Source: Desulfobacteraceae bacterium
GTDB taxonomy: Bacteria; Desulfobacterota; Desulfobacteria; Desulfobacterales; Desulfobacteraceae
Reading direction: 5' to 3'
NCBI GenBank assembly: GCA_004796375.1
Contig: QZLA01000234.1
Span: 31,671-95,670 of the forward strand
DNA: 64,000 bases
The translations under genes and the position numbers were made by a program. This document shows, piece by piece, positions 43,882 to 51,839 of the stretch (position 1 is its first letter; every line of letters begins with the position of its first letter). Under the pieces are notes generated by a model. It worked only from the letters and a program-made list of their open reading frames with translations. It was not told the origin of the DNA and searched no databases.

Positions 43882-45801
43882 ATGCTGCCACATCTGTTCA
43901 GCCCCATCCAAATTGGAAATATGTCTGTTAAAAACCGCTTGATGATGTCCGCTATGAGTATCAATTTTGGTGTGGATGGCCAATGCCATGTGACGGATCA
44001 GCTTGTTGAGTATTTTGTGGAGCGGGCCAGGGGTGGAGTGGGGATGATGCTGGTCGGGGGCGGTAGTGTTCATCCGGGTGGCCAGGAGCTTCCTGATCTC
44101 CCCCAGATGTACGATGATTCGTGTATCCCCTCCCTGACAGATATGGTCCGACGGGTCAAGGCATATGATGTCAAATTCGGTGTCCAGCTCATGCATGGCG
44201 GGCGGCAGTCCTACCTGCCATCCAAGGTGGCCCCGTCGGCCATTCCGGCTCCGGCAGTGGTCAAAGGAGAGGTGCGGGCCCTGGGGATCGATGAGATTGG
44301 CGAGCTGGTGGGGTGCTTCGGAGACGCAGCCCGCCGGTGCCAGGCGGCAGGATTTGATTTCATTGAGATCCACGCAGCTCACGGATATTTGATCAATCAG
44401 TTTCTTTCACCCAACTCCAATATCAGGGAGGATGATTACGGCGGCAGTTTTGAGAACCGTACCCGCTTTTTGGTGGACATTATAAATGATATTCAGGATA
44501 AAGTCGGCCCCCATTTTCCCGTGGGGATCCGTATAAACGGCAACGATTATATTGAAAACGGATGGCGGATTGAAGATACGGCCCGGCTCGCGCCGATTCT
44601 GGAGCAGTTGGGTGCGGCTTACCTGCATGTGTCCGGCGGGGTTTACGGATCAACAGAGTTGACGATTCCCTCCATGTATACCCCCCACGGATGTTTTGTT
44701 CACCTGGCAGAAGAGGTGAAAAAACATGTTGGGATACCGGTGGTCACCGTGGGTCGCATCAAGGACCCTCTCCATGCGGAAGAGATTCTTAAAGCAGGCC
44801 AGGCGGATATGATTGCCCTGGGGCGGTCCCTTCTGGCCGACCCCTTCTACCCCCAGAAAGCCAGGGAGGCTGAATATGATTCCATCCGGCCGTGTGTGGG
44901 GTGCTGCCTGGGATGTATTCATGCGGTTCTGGATAAGGAACCCGGATCCTGTGTGGTAAACCCTGAGGTGGGGCGGGAGTACAAAATGCGAAGCCTGGAG
45001 GCACCTGAGAAGAAAAAGGTTCTGATCGCCGGTGCTGGCCCGGCCGGCCTGGCTGCTGCCAGAGCATTTGCAGTCAAGGGGCATGACACCGTCCTGTGTG
45101 AGAAATCACCAGGACCCGGAGGGGTGCTGGCACTGGCATCCAAAGCCCCCGGCCGTGGGGAACTCGAAGATATTCTCTCATTTTTTAACCATGAGATTCA
45201 ACGGCTGGGGGTCAGGGTCCATTACAATACCGAGCTGACGGCTGGGTTTATTGATCAGGTCCGACCGGAAAAGGTGATCCTTGCAACGGGCGCCATGCCC
45301 GATATGCCGGTTGTCAAGGGGTTGTTTCAAACCCGGATGGTACTGACCACCAGTGTGGATGTGATGGCAGGAACCGTGGAAACCGGGGGGCGGGTGATTG
45401 TATTGGGTGGCGGGATGTCCGGTTTGATCGTGGCAGACTATCTTGCCAGCCAGGGTAAGGATGTCCTGGTGTTGAACCGGAAAAGCAGTTTTGCCACAGA
45501 AATGTCATCCAATGATCGGTATTATTTGAGGGAGCGGTTGAAGAAAAATCGGGTAACGCTTCAAAAAAACGTGACGATACGGTCGGTTTCCAATGACGGG
45601 ATCACGATCAAGGTGAATTCAGAAGTACAGACACTGAACGGATTTGACACGATTGTCATCAGTGAAAAGTATGTGTCCATTACAGAGGCCAGGGAGATTG
45701 AAAAAGAGACGGGAGTGCCGTTTGTTCTGATTGGTGATGCAAAATCACCCAGGCATCTGATGTACTGCATCAGCGAGGCTGAAGAGTTGGCAAATGAATA
45801 G
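43882..45801 (+). CDS. NADH:flavin oxidoreductase / 2,4-dienoyl-CoA reductase-like
   Basis: A 639-residue protein. The N-terminal part is an old-yellow-enzyme barrel (FSPIQIGNMSVKNRLMMSAM start, EIHAAHGYLINQFLSPNSN with the substrate histidines, and GRSLLADPFYP). Cysteines of an iron-sulfur cluster follow: CVGCCLGC and a further cysteine. The C-terminal half carries FAD/NAD-binding loops (VLIAGAGPAGLAAARAF and VIVLGGGMSGLIVADYL). This layout is that of FadH and related enoate or dienoyl-CoA reductases. I use the ATG at 43882, after GAGGA, because the long N-terminal extension from 43756 is not family-like. Adjacent fad genes fit acyl-CoA reduction. Confidence 0.9.
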   Translation: MLPHLFSPIQIGNMSVKNRLMMSAMSINFGVDGQCHVTDQLVEYFVERARGGVGMMLVGGGSVHPGGQELPDLPQMYDDSCIPSLTDMVRRVKAYDVKFGVQLMHGGRQSYLPSKVAPSAIPAPAVVKGEVRALGIDEIGELVGCFGDAARRCQAAGFDFIEIHAAHGYLINQFLSPNSNIREDDYGGSFENRTRFLVDIINDIQDKVGPHFPVGIRINGNDYIENGWRIEDTARLAPILEQLGAAYLHVSGGVYGSTELTIPSMYTPHGCFVHLAEEVKKHVGIPVVTVGRIKDPLHAEEILKAGQADMIALGRSLLADPFYPQKAREAEYDSIRPCVGCCLGCIHAVLDKEPGSCVVNPEVGREYKMRSLEAPEKKKVLIAGAGPAGLAAARAFAVKGHDTVLCEKSPGPGGVLALASKAPGRGELEDILSFFNHEIQRLGVRVHYNTELTAGFIDQVRPEKVILATGAMPDMPVVKGLFQTRMVLTTSVDVMAGTVETGGRVIVLGGGMSGLIVADYLASQGKDVLVLNRKSSFATEMSSNDRYYLRERLKKNRVTLQKNVTIRSVSNDGITIKVNSEVQTLNGFDTIVISEKYVSITEAREIEKETGVPFVLIGDAKSPRHLMYCISEAEELANE

Positions 45802-45815
45802 TATTAGGTGACAGC

Positions 45816-46535
45816 ATGAGTGATAAACCGACATATGAAGAGCTTGAGTTTCATGTCCAGGAATTGAAAAATGAACTCACACGGTTGAGGAATTCTGAAG
45901 AGCGCCTGCGTTTGGCCATAGATGCGGTCAATGACGGAATCTTTGATTATGATCTGGAAAGCAGGGCCACCTATTTCAGCCCGCGGTATTATACCATGCT
46001 GGGATATGAGCCCTATGAACTTCCGGCAACCCGGGAGACATGGGTCAACCTGCTCCACCCGGATGACCGGGACCGGACCATTGCCTATGTTGATGAGAAG
46101 ATCAGGAAGCGGAAAAACTGGAGTATAGAGTTCCGGTTAAGGGCTAAGGACGGCAGTTACCGCTGGATCCTGGGCCGAGGGAGGGTGTTTGCCTGGGACG
46201 AAAATGCCAATCCCATCCGCAGGATCGGAACCCATAAGGATATTACCGATCGTAAAATGATCGAATTCGAGCGGGAGGAATTGATCCAGAAACTCAACAA
46301 GGCACTAAAGGATGTGAAAACCCTTGGGGGGTTGATACCCATCTGTTCCTCCTGCAAAAAGATCAGGGATGATAAAGGGTACTGGAACCAACTTGAGGCC
46401 TATTTTGAGCAACATTCGACTGCGCTGTTCAGTCATAGCCTCTGTCCCCATTGTATGGATGAGATATATGGGAATGATGACTGGTATATCGAGCTGAAAC
46501 AGCAGAATAAATCCCAGGACGAACCTGATGAATAA
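45816..46535 (+). CDS. PAS-domain protein with C-terminal Cys-rich PAS-associated region
   Basis: A 239-residue cytoplasmic protein: short coiled coil (about residues 10-30), one PAS domain with PAC (about 30-150, FDYDLESRATYFSPRYYTML through GTHKDITDRK), a short helix, then GLIPICSSCKKIRDDKGYW and SLCPHC, a Cys-rich segment that often follows PAS domains in deltaproteobacteria. It has no kinase, cyclase or DNA-binding output domain, so it probably works by protein contact. It follows the old-yellow-enzyme gene by 14 bases with AGGTGA before its ATG, so it may sense a substrate or cofactor of that enzyme. Confidence 0.88.
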   Translation: MSDKPTYEELEFHVQELKNELTRLRNSEERLRLAIDAVNDGIFDYDLESRATYFSPRYYTMLGYEPYELPATRETWVNLLHPDDRDRTIAYVDEKIRKRKNWSIEFRLRAKDGSYRWILGRGRVFAWDENANPIRRIGTHKDITDRKMIEFEREELIQKLNKALKDVKTLGGLIPICSSCKKIRDDKGYWNQLEAYFEQHSTALFSHSLCPHCMDEIYGNDDWYIELKQQNKSQDEPDE

Positions 46536-46537
46536 GA

Positions 46538-46563
46538 GGTCCGGGATGGTGTCATCCCAGACC
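46538..46563. terminator. Hairpin between convergent PAS and amt genes
   Basis: GGTCCGGGATG, loop GTGT, CATCCCAGACC: eleven pairs with one mismatch. Only CTTTAG follows on the plus strand and TTATTC on the minus, so termination strength is uncertain. Confidence 0.5.
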
Positions 46564-46580
46564 CTTTAGATGGTCAGGTG

Positions 46581-47876
46581 TTATTCGATTTCAAATGCGC
46601 GTTCGCCATGGATCGCGTTGTCCAGGCCAGAACGTTCATCCTCTGCATCCACCCGGAGCCCGCCGCTGAGAAGCCCGGTGATCCAGATGACAATCAGTGT
46701 GGCAACGCCGGAGAAAGCAATGGTGGCAACAATGGAGACCAGTTGGATCATCACCTGTCCGGGATTGCCGTAGAAAAGGCCGGCTGCCCCTTCGGTCACT
46801 GATGGAGATGCAAACAGGCCGGTAGCTACGGCCCCCCATATCCCGCAGATGCCATGGATACCAAAGGCATCCAGCGAGTCGTCATATCCCAGTTTGAGCT
46901 TGAGTACGGCAACGCCCCAGTATCCGAGCAGGCCAGCACCGGCGCCGATGATGAGTGCGCCGGCCAGTGTTACGAACCCGGCGGCCGGTGTTATGCCGAC
47001 AAGCCCTGCAATGACGCCGGATGCCAGTCCCAGCACCGTTGGTTTCCGGCTCAGCTTCCACTCAATGAAGAGCCATGCCAGTCCACCGGCAGCTGCTGCA
47101 GTATTGGTGACCAGGAATGCTGATGCGGCAACACCGTCAGCTGCCAGCTGGCTGCCGGCATTGAACCCGAACCAGCCGAACCAGAGCAGGCCGGCGCCCA
47201 GGGCGGTAAAGGTTACACTCGAGGGAAACATGGCCTCTTTGCCAAAGCCCAGCCGTTTGCCCAGGACCAGGGCAAGGACCAATCCGGACACTCCGGCATT
47301 GATATGAACCACATTGCCGCCGGCAAAGTCAAGCGCGCCCATTTTATGCATCCATCCGCCACCCCACACCCAGTTGCATACCGGTGCATACACCAGGGTC
47401 ACCCATAAGACGGTGAAGATAATCCAGGCGGAAAATTTCATTCGGTCGACCACCGATCCCAGGATCAGGGCGATGCTGATGCAGGCAAACGTCATCTGGA
47501 ACAAAACAAAGATGTAGGTGGGGATGGTGCCGGAGACGGATTGAGGAGTGATGCCGTTCAGAAAAAGGTGTTTGAGGTTGCCGATGATCATATTTGTACT
47601 TTCGCCAAAGGCCAGGGAGTAACCCCAGCAGACCCAGACCAGACTGGCCAGGCAGTATGCAACGAGGGTCATGGCAAAGGTGTTGAGTATGTTTTTATAC
47701 CGGGACATGCCGCCGTAAAACAGGGCCAGGCCGGCAGGGGTCATCATCATGACAAGGGCGGCTGACATGGTTACCCAGGCCGTATCTCCGGAATTAATCC
47801 CGGGGTCGGCTGCCAATGCTGAGGCAGGGCAGGTCAACAGGATCGAGAGGGGGATGGTAAAAACTGTTTTTCTCAT
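46581..47876 (-). CDS. amt: Ammonium transporter
   Basis: A 431-residue Amt protein with a cleavable signal peptide (MRKTVFTIPLSILLTCPASA) and about eleven spans. Typical blocks include ALFYGGMSRYKNILNTFAMT, DFAGGNVVHINAGVSGLVLA (first pore histidine) and DSLDAFGIHGICGIWGAVATG (second). It imports ammonium. I use the ATG at 47876, after GGAG, because it begins the signal peptide; the frame is open 20 codons upstream. No glnB/glnK gene is adjacent, unusual because most amt genes are paired with one. Confidence 0.95.
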   Translation of the reverse strand: MRKTVFTIPLSILLTCPASALAADPGINSGDTAWVTMSAALVMMMTPAGLALFYGGMSRYKNILNTFAMTLVAYCLASLVWVCWGYSLAFGESTNMIIGNLKHLFLNGITPQSVSGTIPTYIFVLFQMTFACISIALILGSVVDRMKFSAWIIFTVLWVTLVYAPVCNWVWGGGWMHKMGALDFAGGNVVHINAGVSGLVLALVLGKRLGFGKEAMFPSSVTFTALGAGLLWFGWFGFNAGSQLAADGVAASAFLVTNTAAAAGGLAWLFIEWKLSRKPTVLGLASGVIAGLVGITPAAGFVTLAGALIIGAGAGLLGYWGVAVLKLKLGYDDSLDAFGIHGICGIWGAVATGLFASPSVTEGAAGLFYGNPGQVMIQLVSIVATIAFSGVATLIVIWITGLLSGGLRVDAEDERSGLDNAIHGERAFEIE

Positions 47877-48515
47877 TTGAATCACTCCGTTTAGATTAGC
47901 AGTTGGATTCAAGGGATTGCAATCCATATGCCACAATGGTGTTTCCGCGTATGGGTGGTGGTTAACTGTCTGAACTGAAAGGTAGAGTGCGCATTTGTGC
48001 CTGAAAATATTTTAGTGAGAAGTTATCTCAAATCAATATAGTTACAATATTGAAATAAATTGCTGGAAATAGATTACAAATTTGATATTTATTCGAGCTA
48101 AGACCTCTTCTTGTGCAAATATCTCAAATTTGTAATATTTTTAATCCCTGGCAAAGATGCGTTGCCGTCTGAGTCAGGGATGGTTGATCTGGGCTGCGCT
48201 GAGGTGGTGATTTTACAAGGTAATATTTCAAAATTGTAATTTTATGGTTAAATCTGCGTTGTCTGGACAAATTTCGGGTTGTCAATCGTAACCATTTGTT
48301 CTATAAGGGGGTTTGCAAGTGAGAACCTGCTCGATTGAACAGTGACAGTTAATAAATAAGCCTGGAACAAACCCTGACCATTCTGATCCGATCTTAGTGG
48401 CCTGATCTTTTCCCTGAATATCTTTTGGGAAAGGCTTGATCCAAAAAATCCGGTATGTAAAGCGTTGAAGCGTTTCACTATCATCTCGTTAACTGTTGCA
48501 ACAGAGGAAAACAGC
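47877..48515. other. 640-base spacer upstream of amt with a four-copy 13-base element
   Basis: AT-rich in its amt-proximal part. A 13-base element of the form TCAAAwTTGTAAt occurs four times: minus strand at 48041-48053 and 48073-48085, plus strand at 48124-48136 and 48228-48240. A dyad TCAATAT/ATATTGA overlaps the first. The part after 48250 shows no repeat, RNA gene or convincing open frame. Confidence 0.55.
48041..48240. repeat. Array of four 13-base elements
   Basis: Two copies are identical (TCAAATTTGTAAT) in opposite orientation; a third differs at one base (TCAAAATTGTAAT) and the fourth at two (TCAATATTGTAAC). Centre spacings are 32, 51 and 104 bases, close to 3, 5 and 10 helical turns. 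The core CAAATTTG is palindromic. Confidence 0.6.
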
Positions 48516-49205
48516 ATGGAACTATCAGTAGCGGATATGTCAAATTATCTGGGGGTTACCCCGGATACCATCAAGCGGTGGCTTAAACAGGGCAAATTGC
48601 CGGTGTCTAAAAAGGGGCAGACCATAACCTTTCGCCGGAAAGATCTTGAAAACTGGGCCAGAAAAAACCAGATCAAGCTGGATTTTTCCAAAGCTGCCGT
48701 TAAGACCGAAGAGGCAAATCCCCGTGGTGAAAATGAACTGGTTTCTCTTGTGCAGGCCGTTGAGCGGGCAGGGGTCTTTCCCGGTATTCCCGGAAACGAT
48801 ACGTCTGAGGTGTTCGAGTCTGCCATCGCCGGAATGGGGTTTGTCCCGGAGACATTTAAGTCTGATCTGCTTTCCCGTCTGCTTGAACGGGAGGCCGCAC
48901 TTTCAACCGGAATCGGGAACGGAATTGCCATTCCCCATCCAAGGGTGCAGCCCGAATATATCGAATCACCCGCGGTTCTGATCGGTTATCCCCGGGAACC
49001 ATTGGCGTATAATGCATTGGATGGTAAGGCGGTTTCCGTCTTGTTCTTCCTGTTGTGCCCGGATCTGAAGAATCATCTGCATCTGCTTTCCGTGATATCT
49101 TTCTGTCTGAGGAATGACAGTTTTGTTTCCTTTTTAAAGTCAGGGCCTAAAACAGCAGACCTGCTGGAGAAAGTCGGTTTGCTGGAACAGACCTATTCGA
49201 TTTGA
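48516..49205 (+). CDS. HTH-EIIA(fructose/Ntr-type) fusion regulator
   Basis: A 229-residue fusion. Residues 1-55 are an excisionase/MerR-like helix-turn-helix (LGVTPDTIKRWLKQGKLPVS, FRRKDLENWA); residues 90-229 are a PTS EIIA type 2 domain with the phosphorylatable histidine in GIGNGIAIPHPR. EIIA-Ntr-type domains carry phosphate relayed from PEP and regulate potassium and nitrogen physiology. GAGGA about eight bases before the ATG supports the start at 48516. It is followed in order by a chloride channel and a stress protein, so it probably controls or senses ion transport. Confidence 0.85.
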   Translation: MELSVADMSNYLGVTPDTIKRWLKQGKLPVSKKGQTITFRRKDLENWARKNQIKLDFSKAAVKTEEANPRGENELVSLVQAVERAGVFPGIPGNDTSEVFESAIAGMGFVPETFKSDLLSRLLEREAALSTGIGNGIAIPHPRVQPEYIESPAVLIGYPREPLAYNALDGKAVSVLFFLLCPDLKNHLHLLSVISFCLRNDSFVSFLKSGPKTADLLEKVGLLEQTYSI

Positions 49206-49242
49206 TATCATAAATACCCTTTACCCTCGAGAGATTGGACAG

Positions 49243-50970
49243 ATGACCCTCATACGAAACACTTACCAGGAGATCATACACAGACTATTCCGTGGTGATG
49301 ACCGCCTGCTGCTGATTATCGCCGGTTCCATTGCCGGGGTCTGCAGTGGTATTGCTGCCGTGGTGCTCCGGTTGTCACTGGAGGCGGTGCTTGAGTGGCT
49401 GCACCATTTCAGGCATTTCTGGTGGGCGTTTGCCCTTCCTGCGGTGGGCGCGGTGGCATCCAGTTTCTTTTTAAACAAGGTGGTCAAAGAGGGCGCCGGG
49501 CACGGGGTGCCCGAGGTGATCTATGCGGTGTCACGGTACGGCGGGTTGTTACGGTTTCGATCCAGTTTTTCAAGATTGATTTCCAGTTTTTTGACCATTG
49601 GCAGCGGCGGATCGGCCGGCCCGGAGGCACCGGTTGTCATGAGCGGATCTGCCATAGGATCAAATATTGCGAAATTTTTCCATCTCAATGACCGTCAGCG
49701 GATTACCCTGGTGGGTTGCGGTACAGCCGGCGCCATCGCATCCATCTTCAATGCACCGATTGCCGGGCTGGTATTTTCCATAGAGGTGATATTGGGGGAA
49801 TGGAAATTTGTGAACATCATTCCCATTGCCATTGCTGCAGTGGCCGGAGCCGAAGTGAGCCATGCCATTATACCGGAACAGGTGATCTTCAACCATCAGC
49901 CCTTTGAGACCGGATTCAATGATATCTGGGGAAGTATCTGCCTTGCACTTTTTGCCGCAATGATCTCGGTTTTTTTTACGCGGGTGCTGAGACAATCGGG
50001 AAAACTGGCGAAGCGCATTGAACTGCCTTTGTGGATAAAGGCGGCCATCGGCGGGTGCACTGTCGGCTTGATCTCAATGGGGATGCCTGTCGTGCTTGGA
50101 GAGGGTTACCACTATATTCAGATGATGATATCCGAGGAATTTTCGCTGAGCATTTTTCTGGTTCTTGTTGCAGTCCTGGCAAAAATTGTTGCCACCTCCC
50201 TGACACTGGGATGGGGCGGGTCAGGCGGCATTTTTGCGCCCTGCCTGGTCATCGGGAGCCTGACCGGTGTATTGTTCCATAAGGGCCTGATGGCCTTGTT
50301 TCCCGGGGCGGGTTGTGCCAGTGAAGGCGCCTATGCCCTCCTGGGGATGACCGGCCTGATCAGCGGTGTTATGCAGGCACCCTTGACCGGCATTTTTCTG
50401 ATCGTTGAAATTACAGGGGGGTATGAAGCGATACTTCCGTTGATACTGGTCTCCTCTATCGCATCAACCCTGAGCCATTACATCGAGCCGGCCTCTTTTT
50501 ATTTCAAGGAATTGATTGAAAGAGGGCAGTTTCTCAGGCCTGGCACCGATGCCAGAATTCTGTCGGATCTGAATATCAGTGAACTGATCGAAACCGACAT
50601 GATCACGGTCACTGACAATCGAATGTTCAGGGATCTGATTGACATCCTTAAAACCACGGAACAGGACGTCTTCCCGGTGATCGGCAGTCAAAGTGGAAAT
50701 TATGAGGGCCTGATTCAGATCAGTGCCATTCGTAAGTTTGCGCTGGATCCGGGCATGTACGATATGATTTTTGTCAGCCAGGTCATGGATTCAACACTTC
50801 AGACCGCATCACTGGAAAATGATATCCAGGAGATTATCGATATGATGAACACCAATCGGGTTGACCATATTCCTGTTGTTGAAAATGACCGGTTCATCGG
50901 AATGATAAAGAAAACAAAAATACTTGATCTGTACCGCCAGGAACTGATCATGCAGACCATAAGTCATTAA
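49243..50970 (+). CDS. ClC-type chloride channel/antiporter with CBS pair
   Basis: A 575-residue protein: about 12 spans in ClC order (GSGGSAGPEAPVVMSGSAIGS with the gating glutamate position, GTAGAIASIFNAPIAGLVFSIEV, and TLGWGGSGGIFAPCLVIGSL), then two CBS domains at about 445-575. The filter reads GPEAP in place of the usual GREGP; the gating glutamate is retained. CBS domains often bind adenine nucleotides and gate the protein. It lies 37 bases after the HTH-EIIA gene and 35 bases before a stress-protein gene, giving a probable three-gene ion/stress operon. Confidence 0.92.
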   Translation: MTLIRNTYQEIIHRLFRGDDRLLLIIAGSIAGVCSGIAAVVLRLSLEAVLEWLHHFRHFWWAFALPAVGAVASSFFLNKVVKEGAGHGVPEVIYAVSRYGGLLRFRSSFSRLISSFLTIGSGGSAGPEAPVVMSGSAIGSNIAKFFHLNDRQRITLVGCGTAGAIASIFNAPIAGLVFSIEVILGEWKFVNIIPIAIAAVAGAEVSHAIIPEQVIFNHQPFETGFNDIWGSICLALFAAMISVFFTRVLRQSGKLAKRIELPLWIKAAIGGCTVGLISMGMPVVLGEGYHYIQMMISEEFSLSIFLVLVAVLAKIVATSLTLGWGGSGGIFAPCLVIGSLTGVLFHKGLMALFPGAGCASEGAYALLGMTGLISGVMQAPLTGIFLIVEITGGYEAILPLILVSSIASTLSHYIEPASFYFKELIERGQFLRPGTDARILSDLNISELIETDMITVTDNRMFRDLIDILKTTEQDVFPVIGSQSGNYEGLIQISAIRKFALDPGMYDMIFVSQVMDSTLQTASLENDIQEIIDMMNTNRVDHIPVVENDRFIGMIKKTKILDLYRQELIMQTISH

Positions 50971-51005
50971 GGATCTTTTGCATAGGATCTCGATTTAGAA
51001 AGGAG

Positions 51006-51839
51006 ATGAAAGTGAATTACAAATTGCTCCATATTTTCAGAAATACCCCGTTTGGCAGGGAAACCTTTTTGCAGTCCCTCTATTTTTGCAAGATGATCAA
51101 TGCATACCCTGTGGTGTATATTCCAAAGAGTGATAAATTCCTGTTTTATTTTTCCAATGATGCCGTCCAGGTGGATCTGGACAGTTCCTACCTCTCCTCT
51201 CCCGATACGGCCAGAGGTCATGTAGAGGCACTGTTTGAAGAGATGGCGTTGAGTCCCAGGTTTTATGAGCCGAAGAATTTTACCGCCTCCTCATTGCCGG
51301 ATGTCTCCACCCAGTTTGACTATTTTGCCTGTCCCCGGTCGGTCAGCGACATGTCTTCCAAAATCGGCCTGGGCCATATCGGGCCTAAAGTCCGGAGAAT
51401 TGTCAAGCATGCCACGTTCCCCGTCCTGATGACCAGCCCGGTATTCAAGCCATGGAAAAGCATCTCCGTGTTTTTCGGCGGATCAAGAAACGCCATGACC
51501 GCGCTCAAGGCCGGGGTCAAAATCGCCATGGCATCCGGACTCCCGCTTGATCTTTATACACTCAAGGAAAATCAGGGTGAAGACCATTACCGGGATCTGG
51601 TGGCCAAAGAGGAGATCGGTGAATATGCCAGCGATCTGCTGCGGCAGTGGCATTTTTATGAAAAAGCCGATTTTGATGCCATGCTGTATGACGTGCCCCA
51701 CAACTCACTGATTGTGCTCGGCGCCTACGGGCATGGCGTGATCAAGGATATTCTTCTGGGCAGCAAGCTCGAGCAGATCCAGTCCACCGTGACCAATAAC
51801 CTGCTGATCACCGGACCTCACTGTTCCGTTACCTTGTAG
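51006..51839 (+). CDS. Universal stress protein UspA-like
   Basis: A 277-residue USP-type protein of the two-half kind. The second half carries the ISVFFGGSRNAMTALKAGVK start and the ATP-binding loop LIVLGAYGHGVIKDILLGS. The first half is divergent. It may bind ATP and help in stress survival. Its last 135 bases overlap the 3' end of the convergent dnaE2 gene. Third gene of the HTH-EIIA/ClC run. Confidence 0.85.
   Translation: MKVNYKLLHIFRNTPFGRETFLQSLYFCKMINAYPVVYIPKSDKFLFYFSNDAVQVDLDSSYLSSPDTARGHVEALFEEMALSPRFYEPKNFTASSLPDVSTQFDYFACPRSVSDMSSKIGLGHIGPKVRRIVKHATFPVLMTSPVFKPWKSISVFFGGSRNAMTALKAGVKIAMASGLPLDLYTLKENQGEDHYRDLVAKEEIGEYASDLLRQWHFYEKADFDAMLYDVPHNSLIVLGAYGHGVIKDILLGSKLEQIQSTVTNNLLITGPHCSVTL

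Noticed and set aside
48140..48160. Sigma-54 promoter (TGGCA...TTGC) upstream of amt
   Set aside because: The GG-to-GC spacing is 12, not 10, and it points away from amt.
48248..48517. 89-codon minus-strand open frame in the amt spacer
   Set aside because: It overlaps the start of the HTH-EIIA gene, has no recognisable domain and unlikely composition; treated as chance.
49600..49640. ClC filter lacking the gating glutamate
   Set aside because: First read as GSAGP, but aligning GSAGREGP to GSAGPEAP keeps the glutamate.
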